From NCBI GenBank assembly GCA_964634675.1, contig CAZWLH010000018.1, positions 1 to 23,162 on the forward strand: 23,162 nt of DNA, written 5' to 3'. The stretch's first letter is position 1. Each line of letters opens with the position of its first letter. A program made the translations under genes and the position numbers. Below are positions 1-6,807 of the stretch, piece by piece. Source of the DNA: UMGS172 sp964634675. GTDB lineage: Bacteria; Bacillota; Clostridia; Oscillospirales; Acutalibacteraceae. The notes under the pieces are model-generated. The model searched no databases. It saw nothing but the letters and a program-made list of their open reading frames with translations, and had not been told where the DNA came from.

Positions 1-13
1 AACCTCCACCGTT

Positions 14-19
14 TGTCAA
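14..19 (-). promoter_or_regulatory. Possible -35 box of a leftward promoter cut by the window edge
   Basis: Read on the minus strand this is a perfect TTGACA. The matching -10 box would lie about 17 bp further left, outside the window, so the promoter cannot be confirmed. If real, it means the gene left of the window is divergent from sleB. Confidence 0.25.
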
Positions 20-24
20 CACTT

Positions 25-56
25 TTTTTCGATTTTTTTGAAAAAAATTCGAAAAA
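25..56. repeat. AT-rich inverted repeat
   Basis: Arms TTTTTCGA plus T7 (25-39) and A7 plus TCGAAAAA (41-56) pair almost perfectly around a central G, with one unpaired T at 48. It lies just left of a second hairpin (61-86). No gene is visible in 1-151. The repeat may be part of a terminator cluster or simply a bendable AT-rich spacer; its role is unknown. Confidence 0.5.
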
Positions 57-60
57 TTGA

Positions 61-86
61 AAAAACCGCGGTTTTATGCGGTTTTT
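61..86. terminator. Bidirectional intrinsic terminator hairpin
   Basis: A perfect 9-bp inverted repeat, AAAAACCGC / GCGGTTTTT, encloses an 8-nt loop (70-77). It ends in a T-run on both strands, so it could stop transcripts in either direction. It lies 65 bp before sleB and probably insulates that gene from its left neighbour. Confidence 0.65.
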
Positions 87-151
87 CGGTGGTATAGAAA
101 GCCGATTTCGGGTTAAAACAGTATTAAAATACTGATTTTTCGGGTGGAATT

Positions 152-814
152 ATGATAAAATATTTTAAAAATTTTTCTTTTATTCTTGTCTTCGTCACCG
201 TGCTTTTGTGTTTTTGCGGTAATGTTTATGCTTTTTCGGCCGTCGGTTCGCGCGGAAATGAAGTCAAAAATATTCAAGCACGACTGTCGGAATGGGGATA
301 TTATAAGGGCGCCGTTGACGGAATTTACGGCACGGCGACCAAATCTGCCGTCATCGCCTTTCAAAAAAAGCACAATATTGCCACCGACGGTATCTGCGGC
401 GAAAAAACTCTCGAGCTTATCGGTCTTCCGACCAGAAAAGATACTTCTTCGACACTTTATTCCTCTGCCGACTACCGTCTGTTGGCTCGCCTTATTTCAG
501 CCGAGGCACGCGGTGAGCCTTATCTCGGTCAGGTCGCGGTCGGTGCTGTTGTGCTCAACCGTGTCGAGCATCCGTCCTTCCCCAACTCCATTTCGGGAGT
601 CATCTATCAGAAGCACGCGTTTTCCTGTATTGATGACGGTCAATTCGATGTTGCAGTCGCCGACAGTGCGTACTCGGCCGCAAGGGATGCACTCAACGGA
701 CTTGACCCGAGCGGCGGAGCAATCTATTATTTTAATCCCGACACCGCAACAAGCAGTTGGATTTGGAGCCGTGAAACCATAAAAACGATCGGACGGCACC
801 GCTTCTGCCTTTAA
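152..814 (+). CDS. sleB: Spore cortex-lytic enzyme SleB-like cell wall hydrolase
   Basis: Predicted exported hydrolase that degrades spore-cortex peptidoglycan during germination (family knowledge for SleB). Residues 1-27 form a signal peptide ending in VYA. Residues about 33-91 are a PG_binding_1 repeat (YKGAVDGIYGTAT). Residues about 105-220 are the SleB/CwlJ Hydrolase_2 domain, with the expected catalytic Glu at 118 in the ISAEARGE motif. At 220 aa the length suits a short clostridial SleB. Start ATG is at 152 with GGTGG 4 nt upstream. The leader holds a short inverted repeat (119-134, CAGTATT/AATACTG) followed by T5. I found no recognisable sporulation sigma-factor promoter. No ypeB partner is visible downstream: the next gene converges. 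It could instead act as a vegetative cell-wall hydrolase, since the domain alone does not prove a role in germination. Confidence 0.88.
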   Translation: MIKYFKNFSFILVFVTVLLCFCGNVYAFSAVGSRGNEVKNIQARLSEWGYYKGAVDGIYGTATKSAVIAFQKKHNIATDGICGEKTLELIGLPTRKDTSSTLYSSADYRLLARLISAEARGEPYLGQVAVGAVVLNRVEHPSFPNSISGVIYQKHAFSCIDDGQFDVAVADSAYSAARDALNGLDPSGGAIYYFNPDTATSSWIWSRETIKTIGRHRFCL

Positions 815-817
815 CAG

Positions 818-860
818 AAAAATGCCGTCCGAAAAAATTATATATCGCCGTCGGACGGCA
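818..860 (-). terminator. Terminator of the MATE gene
   Basis: On the minus strand TGCCGTCCGA (860-851) pairs with TCGGACGGCA (832-823), followed by TTTTT. The left arm lies inside the last codons of the MATE reading frame. The same 10-mer also occurs at 789-798 at the end of sleB, so the central arm has two possible partners. Confidence 0.65.
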
Positions 861-2214
861 GCTTCTTTAAAAACGTCGCCATAATCGGCACAGAAATCAC
901 CGCCGTTGCAAAATATGACAGCGGTTGGGATATCTCGATACCCGTAATTCCCAAAAATTTCGGGAGAACTGTGCAAAGTGGGATGAATATCAATCCGCTT
1001 TGCATACAGGAGAGAACAAGTGCCGGCAAGCTTTTGCCGATACTTTGAAAAAGCATTGTCGCCACCACCGATACCGGCAGACATATTATAAACAGGCACA
1101 TTATCCTCAAAGCTCTTCCGCCGATGGCAACGACCTCAGCCTCTTTTCTGAAGAGCTCAATTATATTCGGAGCAAATACAAAGCAGGTCGCCGCTATTAC
1201 ACCTATAAAAGCCGCACCGAAGGCAAGAGTAACCAATGTGCCCTTTTTTACCCTTGAGTATTTTTTGGCACCGTAATTGAAAGCCGCGACCGGCTGAAAG
1301 CCCTGTCCTATTCCGAGTCCGACGCTGAATATAAGGCTTGAGGTTCTGCCGACATAGCCCATAGCGGCAATCGCCGCATCGCCGAAAGCCTTGGCACCTG
1401 CATTAAGCACCATTGTCGAAACACTGTTGAGTCCCTGTCTTGCAAGGCTCGGCAAACCTGTTGAAACGATGTTGCCGATGACCGACAGATCGAGCGAGAT
1501 AAGCTTTACCGATATTCTGCTTTTGGTTTTATTCATCAAGAACATCGAAAACAGTATCATAAACGAGATCAACTGCGACAGAGCGGTCGCAAGACCTGCT
1601 CCGCTTATGTCCATATCAAACGTGAAGATAAACAGCGGATCGAGCAAGATATTCAAAATTCCGCCCGTTGTAAGTCCTATCATAGCAAGCGCCGCCTTGC
1701 CCTCATAACGTAAGATGTTATTCAAAACACAGCTTGAGGTCATAATCGGTGCGGCGATCAGTATCTAGCGGCCGTAATCCTTTGCATATGGCAGTATCGT
1801 ATCGGTACTGCCCAAAAGCCGCATTAACGGCTCTAACGCCAAAAGACCTATGACCGATATGAGCAATCCGCAGGCTAAGGCCGAGAAAAAGCCGGTCGAA
1901 GCATATGCGCTTGCCTTATCGTTCTGCCTTGCACCTAAAAATCGGCTGATGTGGCTGCCGGCACCGTGGCCGAACATAAAACCGAAGGCCTGCAATATCG
2001 ACATAATTCCGAATACAACGCTTGTCGCACCGCCGGCACTCAGCGACACCTGACTGACGAAGTAGGAATCGGCCATATTATATAGGTTGGTTATCAGCAT
2101 ACTCACAGTAGTCGGAAGACCGAGCATTATGATAAGCTTTGCGACCGGTGTTTCGGTCATTTTTATGTATTGGGAGTCAACCTCGCTCTTTAACGCAGCA
2201 CTCAAAAATACCAT
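838..2214 (-). pseudogene. MATE-family multidrug/toxin efflux transporter, interrupted by an in-frame TAG
   Basis: The reading frame encodes a 12-helix MATE (MatE) exporter of about 458 residues. The N-terminal half carries MTETPVAKLI, YNMADSYFV and GHGAGSHISRFLGA. The C-terminal half carries VLNNILRYEGKA, NILLDPLFIF and GQGFQPVAAFNYGA. A single TAG at 1767-1765 splits it, between ...YAKDYGR and ILIAAPIM.... Frame and homology continue on both sides, and no other lesion is visible. The missing residue is plausibly Tyr (TAT/TAC to TAG), which is inference. No RBS precedes the next ATG (1743), so re-initiation looks poor. The start is uncertain: ATG 2214 abuts GGGG, while TTG 2205 would have that SD at good spacing. 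It is either a recently inactivated gene or a base error. Substrate unknown. Confidence 0.85.
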
Positions 2215-2235
2215 CCCCTTTTTTCGGTTGTACAT

Positions 2236-2264
2236 ATAATAGCACAAATCGGAGGAATATACAA
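2236..2264 (-). promoter_or_regulatory. Candidate promoter of the MATE gene
   Basis: On the minus strand TTGTAT (2264-2259) and TATTAT (2241-2236) are separated by 17 bp, about 22 bp before the ATG. The -35 match is weak and the -10 is good. A perfect TTGACA also lies at 2276-2271, but its spacing to the -10 is 29 bp. Confidence 0.45.
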
Positions 2265-2272
2265 GATTTGTG
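2243..2272. promoter_or_regulatory. Inverted repeat over the MATE promoter, possible operator
   Basis: CACAAATC (2243-2250) and GATTTGTG (2265-2272) form a perfect 8-bp inverted repeat with a 14-bp spacer. It spans the proposed -35 and most of the promoter spacer, the placement expected of a repressor site. No cognate regulator gene lies beside it. Confidence 0.4.
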
Positions 2273-2280
2273 TCAAAAGC

Positions 2281-2315
2281 AAAAATAAAGCCCTCGGCTC
2301 GGCCGAAGGCTTTAT
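2281..2315 (-). terminator. Intrinsic terminator of gap
   Basis: On the minus strand ATAAAGCC-TTCGGC pairs with GCCGAG-GGCTTTAT (14 bp, one G-U) around a 3-nt loop, followed by TTTTT. It begins 17 bp after the gap stop codon and separates gap from the MATE promoter. Confidence 0.85.
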
Positions 2316-2332
2316 CTGATTTCGGAAATCTA

Positions 2333-3364
2333 TTAGATCTCTGCGAAGTACTTAATGGTGCGAACCATTTGGCTGGTGTAAGAGTTCTCGTTGTCGTACC
2401 AAGAAACAACCTGTACCTGATAGGTATCGTCGTCGATCTTAGCAACCATGGTCTGAGTTGCATCGAACAAAGAACCGTAGGTCATACCGATGATATCGGA
2501 AGAAACGATAGCCTCGGTGTTGTAACCGAAGGAAGCGGAAGAAGCAGCTTCCATAGCGGCGTTGATACCCTCAACGGTAACATCCTTGCCCTTAACAACA
2601 GCTACAAGGATAGTAGTGGAACCGGTGCAGGTGGGAACTCTCTGAGCAGAGCCGATGAGCTTGCCGTTGAGCTCGGGGATAACAAGACCGATAGCCTTTG
2701 CAGCGCCGGTAGAGTTCGGAACGATGTTCTGTGCGCCTGCACGTGCACGGCGGAGGTCACCCTTTCTGTGGGGGCCGTCGAGGATCATCTGGTCACCGGT
2801 ATAAGCGTGAACAGTGGTCATAATACCGCTCTGAATGGGAGCGTAGTCGTTAAGAGCCTTAGCCATAGGAGCAAGGCAGTTGGTGGTGCAGGAAGCTGCG
2901 GAAATGATCTTGTCGTCAGCGGTGAGGGTGTCCTCGTTAACGCTGTAAACGATGGTGGGAAGATCCTTACCTGCGGGAGCGGAAATAACGACCTTCTTAG
3001 CACCTGCGTCGATGTGAGCCTGGCTCTTCTCCTTAGAGCAGTAGAAGCCGGTGCACTCGAGAACTACGTCTACACCGATCTCGCCCCAAGGAAGGTCCTT
3101 AGCATCCTTCTCGGCATAGATCTTAAGGGTCTTACCGTCAACAGTGATGGTACCTGCTTCGTCATCTGCAGAAACAGTATGAAGGTTCTGACCTACTGCA
3201 CCGCAGTAACCGCCCTGAGCGGTATCATACTTAAGAAGATGAGCAAGCATCGAAGGCTTGGTAAGATCGTTGATAGCAACAACCTCATAACCCTCTGCAC
3301 CGAACATCTGACGGAATGCGAGACGGCCGATACGACCGAATCCGTTAATAGCAACTTTAACCAT
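2333..3364 (-). CDS. gap: Glyceraldehyde-3-phosphate dehydrogenase, type I
   Basis: Cytoplasmic glycolytic enzyme converting glyceraldehyde-3-phosphate, NAD+ and phosphate to 1,3-bisphosphoglycerate. The 343-aa product starts with the Rossmann motif INGFGRIGR (residues 6-14). Asp33, in AINDL, is the residue usually linked to NAD+ preference. The catalytic motif SAASCTTNCLAP gives Cys159, and TTVHAYTGDQ gives His186. The C-terminal WYDNENSYTSQMV is canonical. The start ATG at 3364 follows a strong TTAGGAGGT SD at 8-nt spacing. Promoter, SD and terminator flank this gene alone, so it is monocistronic; no pgk or tpi follows it. Strong expression signals fit a highly expressed housekeeping enzyme. 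Confidence 0.97.
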   Translation of the reverse strand: MVKVAINGFGRIGRLAFRQMFGAEGYEVVAINDLTKPSMLAHLLKYDTAQGGYCGAVGQNLHTVSADDEAGTITVDGKTLKIYAEKDAKDLPWGEIGVDVVLECTGFYCSKEKSQAHIDAGAKKVVISAPAGKDLPTIVYSVNEDTLTADDKIISAASCTTNCLAPMAKALNDYAPIQSGIMTTVHAYTGDQMILDGPHRKGDLRRARAGAQNIVPNSTGAAKAIGLVIPELNGKLIGSAQRVPTCTGSTTILVAVVKGKDVTVEGINAAMEAASSASFGYNTEAIVSSDIIGMTYGSLFDATQTMVAKIDDDTYQVQVVSWYDNENSYTSQMVRTIKYFAEI

Positions 3365-3396
3365 TGGAATTACCTCCTAAAAATATTTACATATGT

Positions 3397-3425
3397 ATTT
3401 TATACCAACTTGTCCGATTTTTCAA
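3397..3425 (-). promoter_or_regulatory. Promoter of gap
   Basis: On the minus strand TTGAAA (3425-3420), 17 bp, then TAAAAT (3402-3397): five of six matches in each sigma-A box. The leader to the ATG is only about 25-30 nt. The rest of 3426-3562, down to the next gene, shows no gene and no convincing terminator for the upstream flavoprotein operon. Confidence 0.7.
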
Positions 3426-3562
3426 GTGCTTTGTTTACTATTTAACGAAAAATCCTCAAATATTTTTATTTATTCATTTCGGTTCGGCATAATTGTCAAA
3501 CAAACAAGCTTTGCAGACCGCTTATTTATACACTTTCACACTTCATAAATTGCTTGAACGTA

Positions 3563-5137
3563 TTATCCCTTAAGCGACTCAACCAATACTTCGGCGACCT
3601 TGAGTCCGTCGACCGCCGCCGAGGTTATTCCTCCGGCATAGCCCGCTCCCTCACCGCAGGGGAAAAGTCCGCCGACCGAAGCCGTCAGTTCCTCCGAATT
3701 TCGCAGTATTCTTATCGGAGATGAGCTTCTCGTTTCGGGTGCGGTGAGTATGGCTTCGGGTGAAGCAAAGCCCTTGAGCCTTCGGTCAAAGGCAATCATT
3801 CCCTCTTTAAGTGAGTCGGTGACAAAGCTCGGGAAAATATCCTCGAGCCTGCCCTGTGAAGCACTCGGTCTGACCGAAGGCAGTACCGTTGCCGGGGCAG
3901 TGCCGCCGTTCAAAAACGAAGCAAGGCTTTCGCAAACCGGCAAGCCGCCGCCGACAACATATGCCTTTTCTTCTATTTCACACTGAAAATACATTCCGTC
4001 AAGAATGTCGTTTTTATAAAAGTCGGCGACCTCAACTCCGACCAGCACCGCCGAATTGGCATTTTTCGCATTACGGGTACTGTTGCTCATACCGTTGACG
4101 GCTATTCTGCCGTGCTCACTTGAGGCATTGACGACAACACCGCCCGGGCACATACAAAAGGTATATACTCCGCGACCGTTTTCAAGGTGCACCGCCAAGC
4201 GGTAATCTGCGGCACCGAGTGCCGGATGCTCGGCAAATTTCCCGTACTGTGCCCGATTTATTTCGGATTGCAAATGTTCTATTCTCGCACCGACGGCAAA
4301 GGCCTTCGGTTCCATCAGAAGACCTTTTTCCTTGAGCATTGTGAAGGTGTCCCTCGCCGAATGTCCGACAGCCAAAACAAGCCTGTCACATATGAATTCA
4401 CGTGTTCCGCTTTCTGTTTCGGCCGCAACCGACGTAACCTTACCGTTGCTTATGCCGATCTCACAGACCCTGTTTCCGAAAAGCACCTCTCCGCCCAAAG
4501 AGATGATGCTTTGCCTTACCGACTTCACCACGTTTCGCAAAACGTCGGTGCCGATGTGAGGCTTCGAGTCGTAAAGTATCTTGTCGCCTGCTCCGTTTTC
4601 GGCAAGTATCTTCAACACCGTCGCTATTCTCGGGTCTTTTATGCCGGTATTGAGCTTTCCGTCGGAAAATGTCCCTGCTCCGCCCTCGCCGAACTGAATA
4701 TTGGACTCGGGGTTCAGTCGGTTGGTTTCGAAAAAGTCTTCAACGTCCTTTATCCGTCGGTCAACATCATATCCTCGCTCCAAGACTATCGGGCAAAGTC
4801 CTGCCTTCGCAAGACTCAAAGCCGCAAACATTCCGGCAGGGCCGAAGCCGACTATCACCGGCCGCTTATGCCGTCCGCCGATTTTCGGAAAAACATACGG
4901 TGTCTCCCGATATTTTTCGGCACCGTATTTTTTCAGTCTTTTCATAGCCTCGGTCTCATCGCCGACCTCCAAAAGAAAAGCGCAATTGAAGAATATATCG
5001 TCCTTACGGCGTGCATCGACCGCCTTTTTATGAAGCTCGGCCGACCTTATTTTAATTCCGCACTTTTTTGACAGCAGCTCACGAAGCTCGGTAAAATCGG
5101 TATCGAGCGGCAGCTTTACATTACGTATTATCAGCAT
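3563..5137 (-). CDS. COG2509-family FAD-dependent dehydrogenase
   Basis: A 524-aa predicted cytoplasmic flavoprotein of the uncharacterised COG2509 family, whose substrate is unknown. Residues 1-85 form an N-terminal alpha/beta domain typical of the family. The FAD-binding glycine motif VIVGFGPAGMFAA starts near residue 94, with the ribose-binding acid at the end of VLERG (about 120). The signature QFGEGGAGTFSDGKLNTG lies at 148-165. The C-terminus has the second FAD motif GLFPCGEGAGYAGGITSAA. The ATG at 5137 lies inside the upstream yhiN-like gene (17-nt overlap), with AAAGGAT as SD, so the two are probably translationally coupled. The family assignment is firm; the physiological reaction is not. 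Confidence 0.9.
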   Translation of the reverse strand: MLIIRNVKLPLDTDFTELRELLSKKCGIKIRSAELHKKAVDARRKDDIFFNCAFLLEVGDETEAMKRLKKYGAEKYRETPYVFPKIGGRHKRPVIVGFGPAGMFAALSLAKAGLCPIVLERGYDVDRRIKDVEDFFETNRLNPESNIQFGEGGAGTFSDGKLNTGIKDPRIATVLKILAENGAGDKILYDSKPHIGTDVLRNVVKSVRQSIISLGGEVLFGNRVCEIGISNGKVTSVAAETESGTREFICDRLVLAVGHSARDTFTMLKEKGLLMEPKAFAVGARIEHLQSEINRAQYGKFAEHPALGAADYRLAVHLENGRGVYTFCMCPGGVVVNASSEHGRIAVNGMSNSTRNAKNANSAVLVGVEVADFYKNDILDGMYFQCEIEEKAYVVGGGLPVCESLASFLNGGTAPATVLPSVRPSASQGRLEDIFPSFVTDSLKEGMIAFDRRLKGFASPEAILTAPETRSSSPIRILRNSEELTASVGGLFPCGEGAGYAGGITSAAVDGLKVAEVLVESLKG

Positions 5138-6341
5138 TTTTCAAATAATCCTTTATTCCGTTCGCCGCGGCATATGCACTGCTCCAAGCAAATGCAAGAT
5201 TATAGCCGCCGCAGTCACCGTCAACGTCTAAAACCTCACCCACGGCAAAAAGTCCCTTCACCTTTTTGGACATACAGCTTTTAAAGAACTGTGCGGCCTG
5301 TGCACCGCCGGCTGTAACCTGAGCGTTTTCGAGTCCGGTGGTTCCCGTGACCTTAAATTTCCAATTCTTGATGATATCGGCCGTTGCCGCAAGCGTTTTA
5401 TCGCTCAAAGCACCGACCGTACCCGACATATCGGCACCCGCCGACTTTAATATCACCTGTCCCAGGCGTTTGTGAAGCATTCCCGTGAAAAATTCAGAAG
5501 CCGAACGGCTTTTCAAAAGCTTTTTCCGTTCGAGAAGCTCCCGCAAAAGCTTTTCTTTCGACTTATCAGGCATTATATCGAGGGATATAACGGGCTTTTC
5601 ACCGCTGCAAAGCCGTGACACCTGAAGCACGGGCGGCCCGGAAAGACCGTAATCGCAGAAAAGCACCTCTCCGAATTCCGAGCGGCGGCCGAGACCAGAT
5701 TCGGCCGTGACCGTTGCATCGGTTTTGATTCCTTTAAGCTGTCTCACCGTTTCGGGAGCGGTTTTCAACTGCACGACCGACGGAAAGACCTTTTCTATTT
5801 TGTGCCCAAACGACTTAAGTATAGCATATCCCGAATCGCTGCCGAGCTTGCCGCCTACCTGACCGCCTGTTGCGACCGTCACCGTGTGGAACAGCTCTTT
5901 TCTGTCGGGCAACAGTGAAAATCCGTTGTTCACACGTTCGATTTTTTCGACACGGCAGCCTGTTTTCAGCAGCACGCCGGCTTCCTCGGCCTTAAAGCGC
6001 AGAGCATCGGTCACCGATGCGGCTTGAAGTGATCTCGGATAAACACGCCCCTCATCCGAAACTGTAAAATCGACCCCGAGCGTTTTGAAAAAGGCCTCTT
6101 GCCTGCCGAACCCGAAGTCCTCAAGCAAAGCGGCCGCAAAGTCGGCATCACCGTGGTAATGCACAGCCGAAAGTTCGGTATTTGTAATGTTACATCTTCC
6201 GTTCCCGGTAACCGAAAGCTTTCTTCCGACACGCTCGGCGGCTTCGAAAACCGTAACGCTTATATCGGGTGTGTCCTGCTTCAGCATAACGGCCAAGGCC
6301 AAGCCTGCGGCACCTCCGCCGATTATCGCAACATCCGTCAT
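5121..6341 (-). CDS. HI0933/YhiN-family FAD-binding oxidoreductase
   Basis: A 406-aa flavoprotein of the HI0933-like family, often annotated as 'aminoacetone oxidase family FAD-binding enzyme'. The true substrate is uncertain. It has the N-terminal dinucleotide motif IIGGGAAGLALA (6-17), the family hallmark GRKLSVTGNGRCNITN (about 39-54), and the C-terminal FAD motif LFAVGEVLDVDGDCGGYNLA. The ATG at 6341 is preceded by GGAAGGAG at 7-nt spacing. First gene of a two-gene operon with the COG2509 gene. Pairing two FAD enzymes with no visible partner suggests a shared redox role, which is inference. Confidence 0.9.
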   Translation of the reverse strand: MTDVAIIGGGAAGLALAVMLKQDTPDISVTVFEAAERVGRKLSVTGNGRCNITNTELSAVHYHGDADFAAALLEDFGFGRQEAFFKTLGVDFTVSDEGRVYPRSLQAASVTDALRFKAEEAGVLLKTGCRVEKIERVNNGFSLLPDRKELFHTVTVATGGQVGGKLGSDSGYAILKSFGHKIEKVFPSVVQLKTAPETVRQLKGIKTDATVTAESGLGRRSEFGEVLFCDYGLSGPPVLQVSRLCSGEKPVISLDIMPDKSKEKLLRELLERKKLLKSRSASEFFTGMLHKRLGQVILKSAGADMSGTVGALSDKTLAATADIIKNWKFKVTGTTGLENAQVTAGGAQAAQFFKSCMSKKVKGLFAVGEVLDVDGDCGGYNLAFAWSSAYAAANGIKDYLKNADNT

Positions 6342-6370
6342 TTAAATGCTCCTTCCCATTTTATGAACAC

Positions 6371-6399
6371 AGTATAACACCGATCACGTTTCACGTCAA
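6371..6399 (-). promoter_or_regulatory. Promoter of the flavoprotein operon
   Basis: On the minus strand TTGACG (6399-6394), 17 bp, TATACT (6376-6371): five of six matches in each box, about 30 bp upstream of the ATG at 6341. Confidence 0.75.
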
Positions 6400-6444
6400 A
6401 TATTTTTGAATAACGCCCGAATGGTCGGCTATTTATAACAAAAG

Positions 6445-6474
6445 AAAAACGCCCGACGAATCACCGTCGAACGC
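6445..6474 (-). terminator. Terminator of the XRE regulator gene
   Basis: On the minus strand CGTTCGACG pairs with CGTCGGGCG (9 bp including two G-U) around a 6-nt loop, followed by TTTTTCTTTT. The upstream arm overlaps the last codons of the gene. Confidence 0.7.
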
Positions 6475-6676
6475 TGATATCTTTTCTTCCTATAAAATAA
6501 TCAGCCGACACGCCATAATAATCGCATAGCTTTATCAAATCATCTATCTTGAGCTCTGCTCTGCCGGATTCAATATGGTTATAGCCTTGTTGTGACTTAT
6601 TTATTATTCTGCCGACTTGCTCTTGCGTTAAGTCACGGTCTTCCCTTAATTCACGCATACGCTCACGATAAGTCAC
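6461..6676 (-). CDS. XRE/Cro-cI family DNA-binding regulator
   Basis: A 71-aa single-domain helix-turn-helix protein filling the classic HTH_3 fold: RMRELREDRDLTQEQVGRII, then the recognition-helix region KSQQGYNHIESG, then LIKLCDYYGVSADYFIG. It has no sensory or protease domain and would be expected to bind palindromic DNA as a dimer. The start is GTG at 6676 with AGGGTGG about 10 nt upstream. It is transcribed away from the lipoprotein gene, and the 130-bp shared region holds two matching 19-bp palindromes (6706-6724, 6731-6749). These are likely its own operators, giving autoregulation plus control of the lipoprotein (inference). GC is about 40 %, well below the surroundings. Confidence 0.88.
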   Translation of the reverse strand: MTYRERMRELREDRDLTQEQVGRIINKSQQGYNHIESGRAELKIDDLIKLCDYYGVSADYFIGRKDISVRR

Positions 6677-6702
6677 AACATCACCACCCTGTCCGCAATC
6701 AT

Positions 6703-6730
6703 ATCATACTCAGAATTTGAGTATTGACAA
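6703..6730 (-). promoter_or_regulatory. Promoter of the XRE regulator
   Basis: On the minus strand TTGTCA (6730-6725) and TATGAT (6708-6703), 16-bp spacing, five of six matches each. Its -35 box occupies almost the same bases as the -35 of the opposing lipoprotein promoter, so the two polymerases probably compete. Confidence 0.6.
6706..6724. promoter_or_regulatory. Palindromic operator O1, over the xre promoter
   Basis: ATACTCA-GAATT-TGAGTAT, a perfect 7-bp inverted repeat with a 5-bp centre. It covers the spacer and the edge of the -10 of the xre promoter. It matches O2 at 16 of 19 positions, and the two centres are 25 bp apart. Confidence 0.7.
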
Positions 6731-6752
6731 ATACTCAATATTTGAGTACAAT
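6724..6752 (+). promoter_or_regulatory. Promoter of the lipoprotein gene
   Basis: TTGACA (6724-6729), 17 bp, TACAAT (6747-6752): a perfect -35 and a five-of-six -10, the strongest-looking promoter in the window. The transcript would start near 6759, giving a leader of about 50 nt. Palindrome O2 fills its spacer and enters the -10. Confidence 0.8.
6731..6749. promoter_or_regulatory. Palindromic operator O2, over the lipoprotein promoter
   Basis: TACTCAA-TAT-TTGAGTA (6732-6748) is a perfect 7-bp inverted repeat and the same motif as O1. Occupancy would block the lipoprotein promoter directly. The inner half-sites TTGAGTAT (6717-6724) and ATACTCAA (6731-6738) form a third palindrome across the shared -35 region. 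Confidence 0.72.
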
Positions 6753-6807
6753 ATAACTACCGACAGTGATTTGAGGTTGGATTTTAATTTTAGGGGGACA
6801 TTAAAAA

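Noticed and set aside
838..1743. A separate 301-aa transporter starting at the ATG at 1743
   Set aside because: The ATG lacks an SD and lies inside a conserved MATE segment eight codons after the TAG. It is the second half of one broken gene.
1765..1767. TAG as pyrrolysine or a programmed read-through codon
   Set aside because: MATE proteins are not known Pyl proteins, the 3' context (ATACTG) is not a classic read-through signal, and TAG ends rimI normally. Mutation or base error is simpler.
2270..3445. 391-codon open frame on the + strand across gap
   Set aside because: Wholly antisense to a certain GAPDH gene. It has no family resemblance and no SD, and it arises from codon bias in the real gene.
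4187..5071. 294-codon open frame on the + strand over the COG2509 gene
   Set aside because: Shadow frame; the minus-strand product has intact FAD motifs.
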